Below, one piece after another: positions 32,741-46,215 of a stretch of 64,000 bases of DNA (position 1 is the stretch's first letter; each line of letters starts with the position of its first letter). The stretch lies in contig NC_135174.1 in assembly GCF_041146795.1 (NCBI RefSeq), forward strand, positions 24,638,878 through 24,702,877, written 5' to 3'. Source of the stretch: Maylandia zebra. Lineage: Eukaryota > Chordata > Actinopteri > Cichliformes > Cichlidae. The position numbers and the translations under genes were made by a program. The notes beneath the pieces were generated by a model, which had not been told where the DNA came from, ran no database searches, and saw only the letters and a list, made by a program, of their open reading frames with translations.

Positions 32741-35700
32741 AGTTTATTCATCCTAGTTAAAGGCTGCATGTGGGAAAACACCTGTTACACCTACAAAACT
32801 CCCAAAATCCAAGACTAGTCAAGCTGCAGAAAAGGTTTTGCTAATTCAGGCTTGCAAATACTTATGTGCTCATTTAATGTAATCACATTTTTCAGCTTTT
32901 TATGTGATTATTATGAAACAAACTGTGTGTATGAGACACTGGCGGCCTTGAGGCACCGTATGTGCTGCCAGTTAAAATCACCCCAAGCACTAGAAGAGAA
33001 AGCACTGTTTTGATAGGGAGGTTTACTTTAGTGCAGTGCGCATTTGGTCATGTAATGTGTCTTCTCGTGGCACCACACCTTGTTTGTTTCTAGTCAGACT
33101 TGTTTTAATCAGGAAGGCTGAGCTGGAGGTATGAGTGTATATTAGTATTAAAAGGCCATATTGTTTTTGTTTTCTCTGATACTTCTCAGTTGTGCTGCTG
33201 TGAACGTTGCCCTTGAGCTCTTTAAACTAAAGGTCGTGGCCCTCTATTGTTTGTTTTATGCTGCACAAACTGTCTCCTTGAAGGAATAATAATATGAGAG
33301 AAACTTTAAAAGACAAGGGAACAATGGCAAGATAGCGGGAGCTGTCAGGAACGTAAAAACATGTGTTGTATTTAGTCTTCGTGAGGGCCCATCACGCCAC
33401 ATGAAGTGCAGATTTAGTAATTACTGGGTTTCTTTGTTTATGCAGCGCCTCATTGTGTTGAATTTGTTCTCCTCTCAATGATTGCTTACTGTAATTAGTG
33501 TTGTTGCAAACTTTCCCACACAACAGTGTTTTAAAACTGTCTGAAATTATGATGCTGGGACTTAGTGAGGCTTTTAACACAAATAGCTGGAGAAGAAGAT
33601 TGGATACAAGCTTTTATTAGTATCAACATTACAGAAGAAGGAATAGAGCTCTACTTGAAGATCAATAATTCGCTGGGAATTATGTCTTAAAGGAAGACTT
33701 GCTGTGGGCTGATATAAAATCCATGCTTTTTCGACTGTGTACAGATGAGCTGAATGGGGGTTTCAGGTAGCTGAAAGACTGCAGGTTGTTGAAGATGTTG
33801 ACTAAACAAAGTGAGCTGTGACCAGGCGGCTTTAACTGTGTGCCCTCCGTTTTCCCACTGTTAGAGTTACTGATTTCAAATAGCTTATAGTGAAATTCCA
33901 AATCTCTTTTTGTTGTGATATGATTAGATAGGCAGTGTTTCCTCCTCTGACCTACAGTGCATTTATAATTACTTTCTGCTTTTGTAAACAGTCCTTGAGC
34001 CTGTGTTGCTGGGCACACGTCTGTAAATGACAAGAAAGGGCAATTCTTTGTACTCTTGTCAGTTCCTGTATTTTTATATATTAATACAATAGGATGTGAT
34101 AATAGGAATTTTTTATGGAAACCAGAACACCTTGGCAGGCTAAGTACGAGGACATCAACTCTAATCCAGGGCTTTTCTTGTCTAAGAACTAGCTTTTGAG
34201 GAAAAAGTCATACTTTCTCTGATGCAATACCTTGACTTCAGTTCTCTTCTAATACTGTAAACGAAGGATGAAGCCGCGAATGATTATTTTAGCTGATGGA
34301 AAATTACTTTCAGGGGGTTCCGACAGCACGATTTGTTTAAAAAGCCTGTATTCCTGTCTTTTTTTCTTTTAAGCTTCAGTAAACAAAGGTTCTCTTACAT
34401 AAAACTGATGAAAGGTTAAAGGATAAAACCTCTTTGTTGGAGGGTAAACTTCTCAATATGCAGGAAAACTTTGGTAAAGTAACACCAAGCCTGGCTTAAA
34501 CATGGTTTTCCTGACTCTGTAAAATGAAAGTAATACATCTAAGCATACAAATATGCTAAATTGGTATTTATGAGTAAAAGTATACATGACAACCAAACCA
34601 AAGTAAGGACCAAAGTAGCCATAATTACTTTTTATGCCTCATTTATTTGCACTACTCTTATTTCAGCTCAGTGTCAGAGTAATTAGGTTACTGGATTAAG
34701 TTGTCATTTACACTAGTTGCTCTTCTTCCTGCTGTCACTATGAGTACTCCTCCTCACACATATCGGCATATTTTTATGCCTTTAACTTGTCAGTGTGGTT
34801 CTTCATGAAGATGGGGATATGTTACATGAGTTGACGGGGAAGGCTTTGCCTGGCTTCTTCTTCTTCTTCTTTTTTTTTAAACCACAGTTTACAGTTGTGA
34901 ATGAAACTATTATAGATACAGATATTACAGAAGCTATAGATGTAGCAGTCAAATAGTCTGACTCAAGTGTCAAGGAAGCAGACTCAGCAGACATTTCGGG
35001 TTCCCAGAGATGAGCGATATATTTACAGTGACCACCATTATATGTGAAACTGAACAAATCTCCCCAAATTAACTTAATTAACAAAAACCAAAAAGCAGAT
35101 GAACTTGGTAACACAACACACCTCTATGTCAGAATCACATAAAGCTACTTTTCTGATGGCTCTGTATGGAAGGAAAATATTCAAGAAATCACTTTGTGTC
35201 CTGAAAAACAAAAGGAAACATTCCTATGAAAAAAAAACAAAAAACAGTCAGTCATGACATCATCAGTACTTTAAAAATCAGGATATGTGGAGCGGGCCTT
35301 TCCCACACCTGACATACAAGAAGACTAAGAATGAAGAACTAGTGTCAGTATGCACAAATGAGTCAATCTGCAACATAATAAACTATAAAGCAACATGGGA
35401 CCAAGTATTTGCTTTAATCTGCTGAATGTTTGATTTTGACGTCAACATAATGCTTACACAAACAAACCTGGGATACTAAGTGCAGCAGTGTTACTTTGAC
35501 AATAGCAAATCATAGCCAATAAACACATGTAGAGAATAATGTGCTTAATGTGCAAAAAGTCAATACTTCTGAGATGAATGGAGTATTTCAACTACTCATC
35601 CACTTTGTCACACCTCTAAACTGCTGACCCTTTGCTTTTAGCCTCCTCTACTTTTAGCTCTCCTATGAAGTGTAACGACTAAGAACCAGCATAGAATTCT

Positions 35701-38439
35701 GCCTAATAGATCAACCCATGTCACTTTCGGAGTCTGTGCTATAGCAAGGAGTTGTCCTCATATACTAAACTGAATCTTTTAGCTTATTGATAGTAATTTT
35801 AAGCAGTTTCCTGTTATTTCTAACTGTTGGATAAATGGTCATGTCTATTCTGCTTCAGTAACAGCAACCCAATCTAATAAAATAAAAACAGCTGGTTTTA
35901 AAAAATGACATTTGTATTGTAAAAATAGAATTGGAAAGGGTTTTTTCCCCCTTTGGGAATGGACCTAGGACCTATTTTTGGGGGCACCAGCATGGCTACA
36001 TTTTGGTTCAAAATCCATGAAAAGCCTGAGAACTCTGCTTGGAAAAGGTGTTATGAATAACAGAGCCCCTATTTTGGTAGATATCCTAGATTTATTATAT
36101 GAAAGATACGTGACGGGGGCCATTATGGCCATACAAATAAAAAATAATGGAGAATCTTTATATTTTTTTAAAAAATGCACCCCACAATTAAAATAACTTG
36201 CAGGTTTAATTTACTGCTGAGCATTGTGACCTGAGCTCCTGTCGAGGATTTGGTTTGGTACTCCTAGCCAGCTCTGAGCTCTTTGCACAGCTGGACTGAA
36301 CAGCTGTTTGAGGGCACTGAGAGGCAGGGGCTGAGGTTTTAGAGACCTCAGATGCCTGAGCTTGGGAACCAGACAGGACATTTTGTGGCCTTCTTTTCTG
36401 CCTAATCTCTCCTGACGCGACCAGGTTGTGTCTGTGATCATTAAATTTTGAAGAATACAGATTAAGATGGGGAGTATTTGGAGGATTTAACAGCAGATGA
36501 ATGTTACACTCAGGCCTCCCAGTTTCTCTCCTTTGTTAAATCTCATGTGATTTTTATTTTTTATTTTTTTGCTTTGTCCCAATTTTCAAGTGCAGCAGCC
36601 ATTTATCTGTGGACATCTTTTACCTTCTAAATTGCCATTTTTTGTCCTCCTTGTCTCCTTTCCCGGTGCTTTGACTAATGGCCCCATTTCAATGCAAATG
36701 GACCATGGTGCCAAAGCACCCTCCATCCATATTTTAAAACTTTTGACTTCCAAAACTTTGGCCAAAAGTTTTTGTTTCTAGAAGATTTCCCAGGACTTTT
36801 TTATACCTCTACAAAAACCCATAGAACCACATGTAGTACAATAACTTCAATATGTTATATGTCAACATGATCAACTTATGTTTGTGTATTATACAAAGGG
36901 TGTGCAACTAGGAAATGACTTTAATGTTAACCTGTTGATTTTCTGTCTAAAAGAATTCATAGCTTGAACTTATAAAGGTGAAATTGCTTGATTTATAAAA
37001 TATTCAGCAATGAAGCATTGGTGTGCATGTGACAGAAGATGGGGAACGAGAGAAGGCATCGTAAAGAGAAGACAAAAGAAAGCCACTAAAGCAAAGACAG
37101 AAGATTTTAGAGCAAATGTTGAAGATGAAGGAGAAAAATGTAACACATGTAGTTAGGCCCACAAGTGGTGTCCTTACCACAGTGTGTAAAACAAGTATAA
37201 ACAGATGTTTAAGGCAGGAATTCCCACTGATTTTGAAATAAGAATCTCAAACCCTTGACTCATGCTGGTGTCATGACACTGACGTCATTGTTTTGCCAGT
37301 ATGCAGCTGTCAGAAAAACATTGTCAGTCAGTTGATGAGCTTCAGGGCACGTGATTCAGAGAGACTGGAGAAGGTTCCCTTTTGTAACTGTTTTCTTGAT
37401 TGATTGTTTTGCCAATAAAATATCACAAAATGTCAAAAATAATCTTAATTTTTTAGTAAATATATTGATGGTTTTTTTCCCCCAACTAACTTTCCAAAAC
37501 TCAAACAGTCATTTTACCTTATATGACAAGATTTTCTGATAATAAGAGGACTCATTTGTTGCAGTAATACTTAAATTCAGTTTCACTGTCTGGCCTGACT
37601 TTGTTTTTTTTTTAAATAGACTGATCAGCCAGTGCTTTAAAAAAATAAATTCAGGGTTATTTTTTATATTCAAGTGTGACGCAAAGTGGACATGACTCTA
37701 CCAGTTTTTATTCTACAGACAGAACAGAGTTCATCCCCTGAATACCGATGAATGTAGAATATAAAAGCTCTCTCCTTTCAGTAAATTTCTAATGTGCTGT
37801 TTAGAGAAGCAGGCTGAACCTCTCATATTTCTCTTTACTCAATCACTGCTCCACCGCTGTAACTGCATTCGTTCTCTTAATCATCCCCAAATGTTTTTCC
37901 CCATCCCCACAGACTTGACCTGTGCCACTGCCTCCTTTCCTGCACTCACTTTCTGAATGGGTCACAGTAGTGACTACATTTACAGTTTTGTAAACAGCCC
38001 TGATAATATACCAGAACGGCTGGGCTTAGTTTCCTTCAGAGATAAGTTGCTGTCATCAACATCACTCAGGGAAAAGTGTCCTTGGTGGGTGGAAGGTAGG
38101 AGAAGACACTATTTAAGTCTGAAGTCATTGAATGAGCTACAAAGCATACTGCCAGAGTTCTAACAGTGTATTACAAGCCCAGTGGGGATAGGTTATATAT
38201 TTTATAATACAAAAGCTACAACTTGGTTTAGCTATTCTGTCTTACTACCTTCTTGGAAGTGCTGCTAGATTAAGCAGAAGTCACAATCATGATTGGTCAT
38301 TTTATTTTGGTAATTGTTTGATAAATGTAATTAACTTAAGTTAATAAGATGCACAATATTAACTTATTACAGAATTTTCTTGAGCTTCAACTTATTAAAA
38401 AAGAGGTGGAGGTGGTGGGAGACCCAGGGTCTTTAAGCC
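32741..38439. other. Non-coding DNA, no gene recognised
   Basis: About 5.7 kb without an assignable exon. The block at about 33280-33600 has enhancer-like composition with TAATTA-type motifs. A short CTT tract lies near 34857-34880. The minus-strand frame at 36211-36441 is protein-like but matches no family I know and has no start context or splice support. The rest is AT-rich and featureless. Confidence 0.4.
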
Positions 38440-38705
38440 CCAGCATGGACTGATTCATAGCGCTTTTCTACTCACCCGGAGTACTCAAAGCGCTGTATAC
38501 AACATACCTCGTTCACCCATTCACAACCACTCATACAAGTGCAAACTAATAAACATTCACACTCCAATGAACGCATCGGAGGGCAACTTGGGGTTAGTAT
38601 CTTGCCCAAGGATATTTGGCATGCAGACTGGGAAGCCAAGGATCGAACCACCAACCTTCCAATCAGTAGCTGATCTGCTCTACCACCTGAGCCACAGCCA
38701 CCCCA
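38440..38705 (+). repeat. Teleost dispersed repeat, longest copy
   Basis: Starts near ATAGCGCTTTTCTACTCACC and AGTACTCAAAGCGCTGTATA, continues through CATTCACACTCCAATGAACG to TTGCCCAAGGATATTTGGCA and ends CTACCACCTGAGCCACAGCC. Shorter copies lie at 5894-6020 and 18236-18350. Non-coding. Confidence 0.7.
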
Positions 38706-39069
38706 ACAAGGTTTTGTTGTGTTTTAAATCTTCTCTTCTTCTCCTCCAACTTCATCCAGGCTTATTTTTGTTTATCTAAGAAACATCTGGAAACTCAAAT
38801 CTTTACTGTCAGCCAATAAAAATTTGCTCTTTACATACATTTTCAGTCGTCCTTGGTTGCTTATAGAAAAAGCTAACCCTTGCACGCCATCCTACTTGTT
38901 AATAGTTCCTTTAATTTTCTTCCACTTAAACTTAGTATTTCATGCAAAGCCTTACGTGGACAAGCTCTTGCTCATATATTGTAGCAGATCTGCTGAGACC
39001 TTATTTGAACAGTTGGCCTTTCCCATCATCTGAACAGTCGTTTAATTGTTCCACACTTAGTTTAAATTC

Positions 39070-39190
39070 AGAGATCACCAGATGAGATTGTGGTGCCTCA
39101 ACTTTGGAACAGCCTTCCTCTATCCACGAGACAAGCTGAACCAGTGGTTTGATTTAAACATCAGCTGGAAACGAATTTTTTGTAGGTTAC
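39070..39190 (+). pseudogene. C-terminal fragment of a LINE ORF2
   Basis: The plus-strand frame reads VVPQLWNSLPLSTRQAEP, stops, then continues FKHQLETNFL. This is the conserved LWNSLP-FK-LKT tail of teleost LINE reverse transcriptases. Only this short tail remains. Confidence 0.6.
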
Positions 39191-40229
39191 CTTCTCCTTA
39201 ATTATTTATCCTAGTGCAGGACTCCCATGCCTCTGGAGACCTGCACAGCAGCCACAGGGAAACCCCTGGAAAGTTCACACACAACTGCCTCACAGTGTTT
39301 AATGTGGGCCAGTTGACCCTAAGCGATCCACAGACAAATGCAGTTGCTGGCGACCATGATTAAATCTGCCTCAGGTTCATCTACATCTACCTGTTGAGTT
39401 TAACTTCCTCTTGGCAGATCTTTTATGACCGAACGCTACCTTTTAGTCATCTCGCCTCAGGCTGTCTTAAAAAGTGAATGAGTTTGAGCATTTAGGGAAG
39501 AGTACAAACACACCGTTATAAAAGAAAGGGTGTGTATATATTGTTATGAGCCAAAATCACCAGCATTGAAATTGAATTTAATATGACATTGAAGACCCAA
39601 GCAGATATTATAACTACTATTTTATAGTAGAATCATAGTAGTCTAAATAATCTTTGCCACATGAAGCGAATCAGTGGTCTCCCACTAGTTATATTTGGGT
39701 ATTACGACCCCAGTGCCTCTCTTTCTCATCACTCTCGTCTGTGTGAAATACAGATGCTAACAGTGCTCCTGTGTTTTCTCTGGGCTTTGCAATCACTGTT
39801 AGAAAAGATTAGTGTAGCTATATTAAATTGTTTGCCCCTGTCAGGGCCACTGGGGTTATCAACTTCCCTGGTGGAAACCCTGTATATAGAGCCTTTATCT
39901 TTAATGTCAGAAAGACCAAAAAGTCCTGCAGCAGATTATATGGCACTGATCCCTAATCTCGATATCATTGAGTCAGTCTGAGATTACATAAAGAGCTAGA
40001 AGCACCTGAACATGCTCTGAAAATGGGGGACTACGTCTAAAGATGCGTGCAGTTTTTAAATGGTTAATGCAATACTTTTATTAAATGTTTCTGATCCCAT
40101 TTGCTATGAGTCTACATACTAACCACATGAGGTTAATTTGTCCACTGTTTTGGATATGTTACAATAATGGTGACAATGTTGGATCAAGTGAAGAAGGCTC
40201 CAGTTGCAGGAAAAACCATTGTTAAAACC

Positions 40230-40500
40230 CAATTATTCAGGCCTACAGACCAGTCAGTGAGCCCCTGGCAACCACTTGTCACTAGGGAAAAATTATATTC
40301 CTCAACTGGAAAAAATGTCTGGTGACTACTTTGGTTGCTAGCCTATATGCTGCTGTTGTGGTTTCTTCTTGGTTTCCAGATTGGGTTGCACTCTTTCAAA
40401 TTTTATTTCCACTTTGTTAGTAGTCAAAGAATATTTGTAGACAAACGTGGAAACATTACGGGCAACTGTGACAATCTGCTATCAGCCAAAGCAATCAGCC
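40230..40500 (+). repeat. Low-copy dispersed repeat (family B), diverged copy
   Basis: CAGGCCTACAGACCAGTCAG and GGCAACCACTTGTCACTAGG parallel 32575-32640. Near 40460 the word GGCAACTGTGACAATCTGC is a reversed, degraded form of the GCAGATTGCCACAGTTGCC word of the same family. Confidence 0.4.
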
Positions 40501-41634
40501 TCTGATAGCCAGCAACCACTGCCAACGAGCCAGCAGTAACCTGATGCTAGCTTGTACATTGCACTTGTTCTAAACATGCATTGCATAACAGCATGTAGTC
40601 ACTGTGAGCATGTTAACATGAGTGTTTAGCTCAAAGCACTGCTCTGCCTGAATTAATCTGCACAGAATTACAAAGATTCCTGTAAAATATTCTTCTGCTT
40701 AATCATAGGAGGGCATCTCTGCATTGTAGCTGAGCACAATTTTGTCACATGTTGTCTGTAGCCTGAATTAAAGTTTATCCCAAAATGGCCTATAAGGAGA
40801 ACAGAGCATGTACACATTGTGTGTTGCATCATCTGTGGATGATTACACAGTCTGAAAAGAGAAAAAAAAAACCTTTAAAAACAACATGCCATATTCCCAT
40901 GAGCAGATGTGATTGGCGGCGGTAGTTAGTGTGATCATGACATTCACAGCTGCTGCAGGGAGGCCCATATGTGCTGATGTACAGTAAAGCCCTGCAGCAT
41001 CTCTGACTCCTGCTTCTCTTCTCATTTTTTTCTCCTTCCCTTCCTGCTCTCACACTGTTTTTCTCCTCTTTCGCTACCCCTCATTTTGCCACTCACTTAC
41101 TCCTCAGTTGTGTCAGCTGGCTGTTGTCCTTCTGTCATCCATCTTACAGCCTCTGACTGAGGTGCAGCCCACAGGCTTTCTCGACGACTGGCCAGGAACA
41201 TGAGAAAACAGGAAAAAATAAATAAACAGTGCAGCAACTTAAGAAACGAATTAACGTCATTTCTGTGATCCTGAATTTTCATCAGACTGGATTCATATGT
41301 TCTTATTCAGAGCCATGTACACAAAGTGAATATTTTCCACTTTTAAGGGGCAGTTAGTCTAAACCCTACTGTTTATGGTTAGGCAATAAAAATTACTCTG
41401 CAAGGTTTAAAAAAAGATATGGTTTTTGGTTAAAATACAACAATTGCCACATTTTTGCTCATACAGTCCAAGGTCAGTCTTTCCTCGATTCACAAAAAAC
41501 ACATGGCACATGATCATCTAATGGGTCTTCACCAAAATTCTGGAATAACTGAATTGGTATCATGAGTTCTGAGCTAGTGAATCACTGAGTTTGATATATT
41601 TTTGGTTGATAACGTGACATGTCTCCACTGAACA
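40501..41634. other. Non-coding DNA, nothing recognised
   Basis: No supported gene or transposon. Polypyrimidine-rich near 41000-41090. Confidence 0.45.
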
Positions 41635-41965
41635 TACAAAATACACGCTACTGATCTCAGGTATTCTCATGATAAGGTGGGGCCAGGTTTCACAATGAAC
41701 TCACCCGAAACTCTGGCTGATTGGGACCCACACCCAGTTTCACACCTTGGCTCAGGCGATTAGAGGATCATCAGGGGGTCCTTTTGTCCCTCTGTGGGGG
41801 GTTACTCCCACTAGGTTTATATCTGGGACTCTCCACCATTTGACCTTAGAACTGAAGAAGCTTCTCGGATGAGAGGTGAAACGTCTTCAAGTAACTTAAA
41901 GAAGTCCAGACGCTTTTCTTTGCAAGCTCCTTTGACTACGATGACCTGGATGATTGAGAACCTTC
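41635..41965 (+). mobile_element. Penelope-like element 3' terminal fragment
   Basis: Contains GAACTGAAGAAGCTTCTCGG, GAGGTGAAACGTCTTCAAGT, GAAGTCCAGACGCTTTTCTT and GATGACCTGGATGATTGAGA, the characteristic terminal sequence of teleost Neptune/Poseidon-type Penelope elements. It includes the GTGAAACGTCTTC form of the motif seen at the other Penelope fragment (3436-3540). No RT coding sequence remains here. Confidence 0.8.
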
Positions 41966-42224
41966 ACAGACACACGCTACAGATCTAGAGTCATGCGAAA
42001 AAGAAAGTTTTCATTGAGCTCCAAGTAGACCTGTGGAAAAATAAGTGCATCGTTGGTGCTGTTAAATACTGATCACTATAAAGTGTGACCACTTCTATAA
42101 AAGCAGATGTTTTAGGAGTTTGCTGGTCTGCTGCGTTCAGATGTGTGTTAAGACTTTGCCACAGTCTTTCCTGGAGTGGATGTTCCAGCAAGTTGGACAA
42201 TACAAAGATCAGAGGAAAAACTCC

Positions 42225-42435
42225 AAAAACTCAACCGGTCGCCCCTCCCTGAGCCTGGTTCTGCCGGAGGTTTCTTCCTGTTAAAAGGGAGTTTTTCCTT
42301 CCCACTGTCGCCAAAGTGCTTGCTCATAGGGGGTCATATGATTGTTGGGTTTTTCTCTGTATCTATGAAGCGCCTTGAGGCGACTTTTGTTGTGATTTGG
42401 CGCTATATAAATAAAATTGAATTGAATTGAATTGA
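42225..42435 (+). mobile_element. Teleost retroposon 3' tail with TTGAA repeat
   Basis: GAGGTTTCTTCCTGTTAAAA, GGGAGTTTTTCCTTCCCACT, GCGCCTTGAGGCGACTTTTG and TTTGGCGCTATATAAATAAA, ending in AATTGAATTGAATTGAAT. This is a highly abundant teleost LINE/SINE 3' end. A diverged copy lies at 52490-52680. It is non-coding; the terminal pentanucleotide repeat is typical of LINE-mediated insertion. Confidence 0.8.
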
Positions 42436-42544
42436 ATCGTAACTGACATCTCAGACTGTGCAGGCCTCAGTTACCATTTAAATATTAAAGTTCACAAAGT
42501 TACACTTACAAAAAGACTTAAAAATATTGCTTTTTTTGTAAGGG

Positions 42545-43060
42545 TTGCCAGGACAAAGCCTGTTCTTTCTAAAATGGACAGACCAGCAAAGCTTAGGTCT
42601 GCAAAGCTGCATCTGGCCAAACCAAAAGGCTTCTGGAACAACTTTCTTTAGTCAGATGAGACCAAAGTGGAGCTGCAATCGGAGAAAACCAAAACGAGGT
42701 ATATTAGCACAAACACCTCATAACATCTGTTGAACACTGTGCCTGAGGGGTGATGATTTGGACTTGTTTTGTAGCCATAGGACCCTGGGAACCTTGCAGT
42801 CATTGGCTCAACCATGAACTCCTCTGTACACCAAAGTATTCTACAGTCAGGGGCAGCATGATCCTCAGCACAGCAGTAAATCTACAACTGAATACAGTTG
42901 TAGAAAATGCAATCAAAATCCAGACTTGAACTCAACTGAAATACTGTGGGTGGGACCTTAAAAGAGCTGTGTAGAAATAAATGCCTCCAAACCTCAATGA
43001 ACTGTAGTAACGTAATAACATTGGGCCAGAATTCCTTCATAACCATATGGGAGACAAAAA
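42545..43060 (+). pseudogene. Tc1/mariner transposase relic
   Basis: The plus strand keeps fragments of a transposase frame. LAKPKGFW-type and SQMRPKWSC segments correspond to the conserved ASGTTFF-SDETKVE region in a shifted frame, followed by KRGILAQTPHN and scattered downstream words. Many stops and frameshifts; no terminal repeats identified. It differs from the relics at 5586 and 15530. Confidence 0.6.
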
Positions 43061-45955
43061 AATGAGTACTTTAAGTTATTGTTACAAACTATTGAGTCAT
43101 GGTGTGTAGATTTACAGAAGACTGCAAAGCCTTGTGAAAACTCTTTTATCCCCATGTGACTTTACTTCCTATTGAAACACATCAGTTTCAAAGTCATGCT
43201 GACTGTCAGGAAAAAACAGGACAATTAGTGTCCTTCAACATGAGCGAGTAGGTTGTTTTATCTTGGCTCTTTCATGCTTTTCCATGTGACTGGGAAGAAT
43301 TGGGTACACCCAGCTAGAAGGAGACGTCACAGCAGACCTAGAACTCAGTGGTGGGATTCTGTGTGTCAACTATATATCTATACTGATAGATTTGATTGAA
43401 TAACCTTTTTAAAATTATTTTGTTTGTTGGAGTTTGCCCTGTTTATGTCTTTAATCTTCAGCTATTACAAATCTCTGGAAATGAGAAGCAAGTTACATAA
43501 ACTGGAAATATTCTTTACCTAAAAATATTGGCCAGCAGCCCACTTTTGCTTTCTTAATCTTCAGACTTAAGTTCTCCCTCAGTTTTGTTGTCATTTGCTT
43601 CATCCGCCCTCACTCAAGGTCACGCAAATCAGGCTTTTATAAATAATCAAACATAAAACTTGACTGTTTCTCTTGAGTTTGAAGAGAAACTCATAACTCA
43701 GTGTAATATTTCATCCTTTGTCTTTTGTTGTTTCTGTCAGTCTCAAGTGAGTCCTGAATGGCAGAATTGTTGCAGACATTTATCTTGGCTCTCTTGAAGC
43801 CTCCACCTTTTCCTTTTTACATCTTCATTTAGTTTCCTCACAGTAAGAGGTACTGTGTGTAACTGACTTATGTAAGTGGGACGACCCCCTCCCTGAGGTT
43901 GGTTGTTTGGATATTTTTAAATACATTTCTCCTTGCTCTCTGTGTGATTTCTGGCCTGATTATTCTCCAGCTTGGAGGCCACGAGATGGACGACACATAA
44001 ATGTACTCTTTTTAAAACAGACATGCTTATGACTTATAAAAATATATCTCAAAGAGAAATCATATGCCTATGAAAGAGTCAAAAGAGGTGAAGGTTTTTG
44101 AATGGGGGGGGGGGGGCTGTGCGGTAGATGTCTGAGTGACTGAGAGGTGATGGGAATGAATGAGGGTGCAGATCAGAAGCTACGTGGGAGGTGGGATGCA
44201 CGGTCAAGCAGGACCTGCGTCACAGTGTTGCATAATAGCTTATTCAGACAGAAGGGAAGTGGATCTGAAGTGAAGAACATGTGCACACTGTTTGAATACG
44301 CTCTCATCCTGTCATCGCACTGCCAGACTATCCTCGCCTAACAAAAAACTTTTCCCAGTTATTCCTTTTCCTTTCAACCCCCTTTTACACAACCCACAGT
44401 TAAATAAGACAACATATTTTGGGGTTTTTTCCACAGTGCTGTGCAGCTATGCTTATGTATCTACAGATGCAAAAAACTTTGCAACTGATTATTCTTTGGT
44501 TTTCTTACTTTTGTTGACATTTTGTACAAGAATCTCTAAACCATTGTAGAAAAGAGTCGGCACATCTTATTGGTATTGAAAATAAAGCCATTGTGTAGTT
44601 ATTGTAGCTTTTGTTTTGCATTAAAACGATCTGATCATAATAATGGAACAGATGTAATGTTTTACACTTAAACATTTATTTGCATTTTTTTCATTCCAAC
44701 ATAAATGGCTGAGTGTTTTTATTTTGAAAGGCATTTAATGGAGAGGCAGCTGTCTGTGACCCTGATATAAACACAAAGTATATGTTTTCGCTAATTCTGA
44801 AAGACTTAATGACATAAAATTGCTTTCAACTATATTTCAACAGATGCACAGCAATGAAAAGCAACTACTTGTCCCTGCAGTCTTAATTTTCACTTAAAGA
44901 AGGCAATAAAATATGATGCACATCCTCATTTCATTGTAACCTCATTCTCAGTCTCCACTACTCATTGCGTGGAAGAAGTAGCTGGATTTTTCTCCCAGGA
45001 GGTTTTTAAAATGCACGAGTATGTCTGAGGTTTGGCCTGGGTGAGGATCCTAAATGAGGATGTCTGAGAAAAACTCTGAGATTCTGCTGATCCACCTTCT
45101 TACTGTCCAAACAAGGCAGACATGCCATTTTTCCTCCTTGGATTCACTTCCCCCTCACTGCCTATTTTATCCACTTTAAACAAACATCTGTATGATTTCA
45201 GAATTCTGAACACAATGTTTCCAGTCTCCATTCGATGTTTCCCCCCTACATTTATACTGTTAGATAACCACACATTTACAATTTACAACAGAGGTCAAGT
45301 GAAAATCAATTACATGCTTTCAAGTTTATTATTACAGGATACTGTCAATATGACTGTTTGCATGGTGCTCCTTTATGCTACACCACTTCCCTGTTTTTTG
45401 AATGGCCTTTTGTTGAGTGTGTAAAAGTCCAACTGCCTCTTACCGAGTTTGTTAACCCGCCTGCAACCTTTGGTACATGGCTGAGCATTAGGTTTATTAT
45501 TCTAAGTGCTATGGGATGGCAGTGTTTGGACAAGGAAGAAGTGGGACGCCACCCTATTTCTTAATAGGGTGTCCACTGGGCCCTGTGTTTTTTGTGTTTG
45601 CATGTGTGTGTTCACATGCTTTTGTGTGCGCATGCCTGAAAGCCTGGGAAATGCAGAACCTCATTTATCTTCATTACTTATACTCTATTACACTGTCCTT
45701 CCCAATAGGTGGCTAAATTTATTTCCTGCACCTCATCCCATTTAATCCTGACTGCTGCACAGTGTAGCTGTGAACTTACTGAATCCTGTTATTGCCAGAC
45801 ATGCACATATGTTCATAGTAATCCTGCATCTTTATGCATGTAATCAGGATATTAATCCCTAACTGTCAACTCTGGTTGTCTGCATTGATTATTTAAAATT
45901 AACTTGATGTACAGACAGATACCTGCTAATTAATCCTCAGTGTAGGCTAATAAAA
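43061..45955. other. Non-coding DNA with a poly-G tract
   Basis: No assignable gene. A run of 13 G lies at 44104-44116. Otherwise AT-rich sequence with no transposon signature I can support. Confidence 0.45.
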
Positions 45956-45959
45956 TACT

Positions 45960-46215
45960 AGGATTTCATTTAGTCAATGCAATTGAAGCACAAACTTTTT
46001 GGCTGGGTTTCACCACATAGCAGGACATATTATTTGTAAGATGATTTAATTAAAAACTCTCCAAAAGGCACCAGTAGCAAGAGCATGGCTCGGAGGTCCA
46101 CTTCAGTGACTCAGGATTGACTTGTTTTTTGAAGCCTCAAGTGGTCACTAGAGGAACTGCAGCTTTTGATACTTCAGCACTGGCTTAGATTTTCAGCCCT
46201 TGATTTGCAGCTTCC
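45960..46215 (+). repeat. Low-copy dispersed repeat (family C), copy 1
   Basis: Shares an ordered series of words with 57655-57995: CACATAGCAGGACATA, CAAAAGGCACCAGTAGCA, CCACTTCAGTGACT and GTGGTCACTAGAGGAACTGC. Copies are in direct orientation and roughly 70 percent alike by eye. No coding frame. Confidence 0.55.

Noticed and set aside
36211..36441. Minus-strand 76-aa frame with even composition
   Set aside because: No family signature, start context or splice sites that would support a gene; could be an old repeat or chance.
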